The notes below the pieces were generated by a model. It ran no database searches. It was not told the DNA's origin and saw only the letters and a list, made by a program, of their open reading frames with translations. DNA of 11,149 nucleotides. It comes from Goniomonas avonlea (lineage: Eukaryota > Cryptophyceae > Goniomonadida > Goniomonadaceae). The stretch spans positions 1 to 11,149 of the forward strand of contig QUTJ01031370.1 in the NCBI GenBank assembly GCA_003573635.1, read 5' to 3'. The translations under genes and the position numbers were made by a program. Within the stretch, counting starts at the first letter, position 1. Each line of letters begins with the position of its first letter. Shown here piece by piece: positions 11,023 to 11,149 of this stretch.

Positions 11023-11149
11023 CTGTGCATAAATCCAACAGGGGTGGGTCGGTACGGGAAGTTACCGGCCTGTCATGAAGGAAAAACATGTTCAAAAAAA
11101 ACCACCAAGAAAACCAAAACAGCGCCACCGGGACCGACACCAAGTCCTG
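10981..11149 (+). CDS. Possible 5' end of a plus-strand gene running off the window
   Basis: ATG at 10981 with A at -3 is followed by 56 open codons to the window edge. The start is hydrophobic (MIAWLCVGVVGLPELC), which could be a short signal peptide, then Cys/Gly and a Lys/Thr-rich part (KTTKKTKTAPPGPTP). The Lys/Thr part is the complement of T-rich DNA that looks like a polypyrimidine tract on the minus strand, so the ORF may be incidental. It overlaps the first assembled minus-strand exon by 42 nt. Confidence 0.25.
   Translation, partial: MIAWLCVGVVGLPELCINPTGVGRYGKLPACHEGKTCSKKTTKKTKTAPPGPTPSP

Noticed and set aside
1-11149. CRISPR array, bacterial operon, insertion sequence or transposase gene
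   Set aside because: No spaced identical repeats, no Shine-Dalgarno-led long ORFs and no transposase-like protein. The tandem repeats have no variable spacers.

Overview
The window looks like nuclear DNA of a GC-rich, very intron-dense eukaryote, most likely a protist. Bacterial-style long ORFs are absent. Short open segments are bounded by GT...CAG splice sites, a type II tRNA gene carries internal A and B boxes and a T-run terminator, and nearly every intron holds its own minisatellite. I cannot name the organism. An intron-rich free-living flagellate is only a guess.

Region 1 (1-6774, plus strand). I could assemble one long gene by hand: 17 exons, cut by the left edge of the window and ending at a TAG at 6772-6774. 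All 16 introns start with GT (purine at +3), all 16 end in CAG, and every exon junction agrees in phase. The summed exon length (2613 nt) is an exact multiple of three, 870 residues plus stop. The product is mostly low-complexity (Ala, Pro, Ser, Gln, acidic runs). It carries a recurring basic module, TPKGxG(T/S)LRR(Y/H)(K/R)xxL, in two full-length copies in exon 10 (the second completed across a splice), a shortened copy in exon 12 and a further full copy in exon 14. I recognise no known family.

Region 2 (nested, 4024-4328). The intron between exons 10 and 11 contains a complete antisense tRNA-Leu(CAA) gene with a T8 terminator. The first 29 nt of that tRNA, with 50 bp of its 5' flank, are repeated three times as an identical 79-bp tandem array.

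Region 3 (6775-9623). This is a roughly 2.8-kb spacer with lower GC and no convincing gene. It holds a 53-bp direct repeat pair, an approximately 200-bp fold-back, and a pair of diverged direct repeats of about 135 bp.

Region 4 (9624-11022, minus strand). A second spliced gene runs toward the first, so the two are convergent. I could join five exons in phase (273 codons including the TAA stop at 9624-9626). It encodes a Cys/His-rich segment, Glu-Pro repeats, an acidic stretch and two C-terminal acidic-WG-KP motifs. Its 5' end is not resolved, and a plus-strand ORF starting at 10981 overlaps its first assembled exon and runs off the window.

No functional link between the two protein genes can be read from the sequence.
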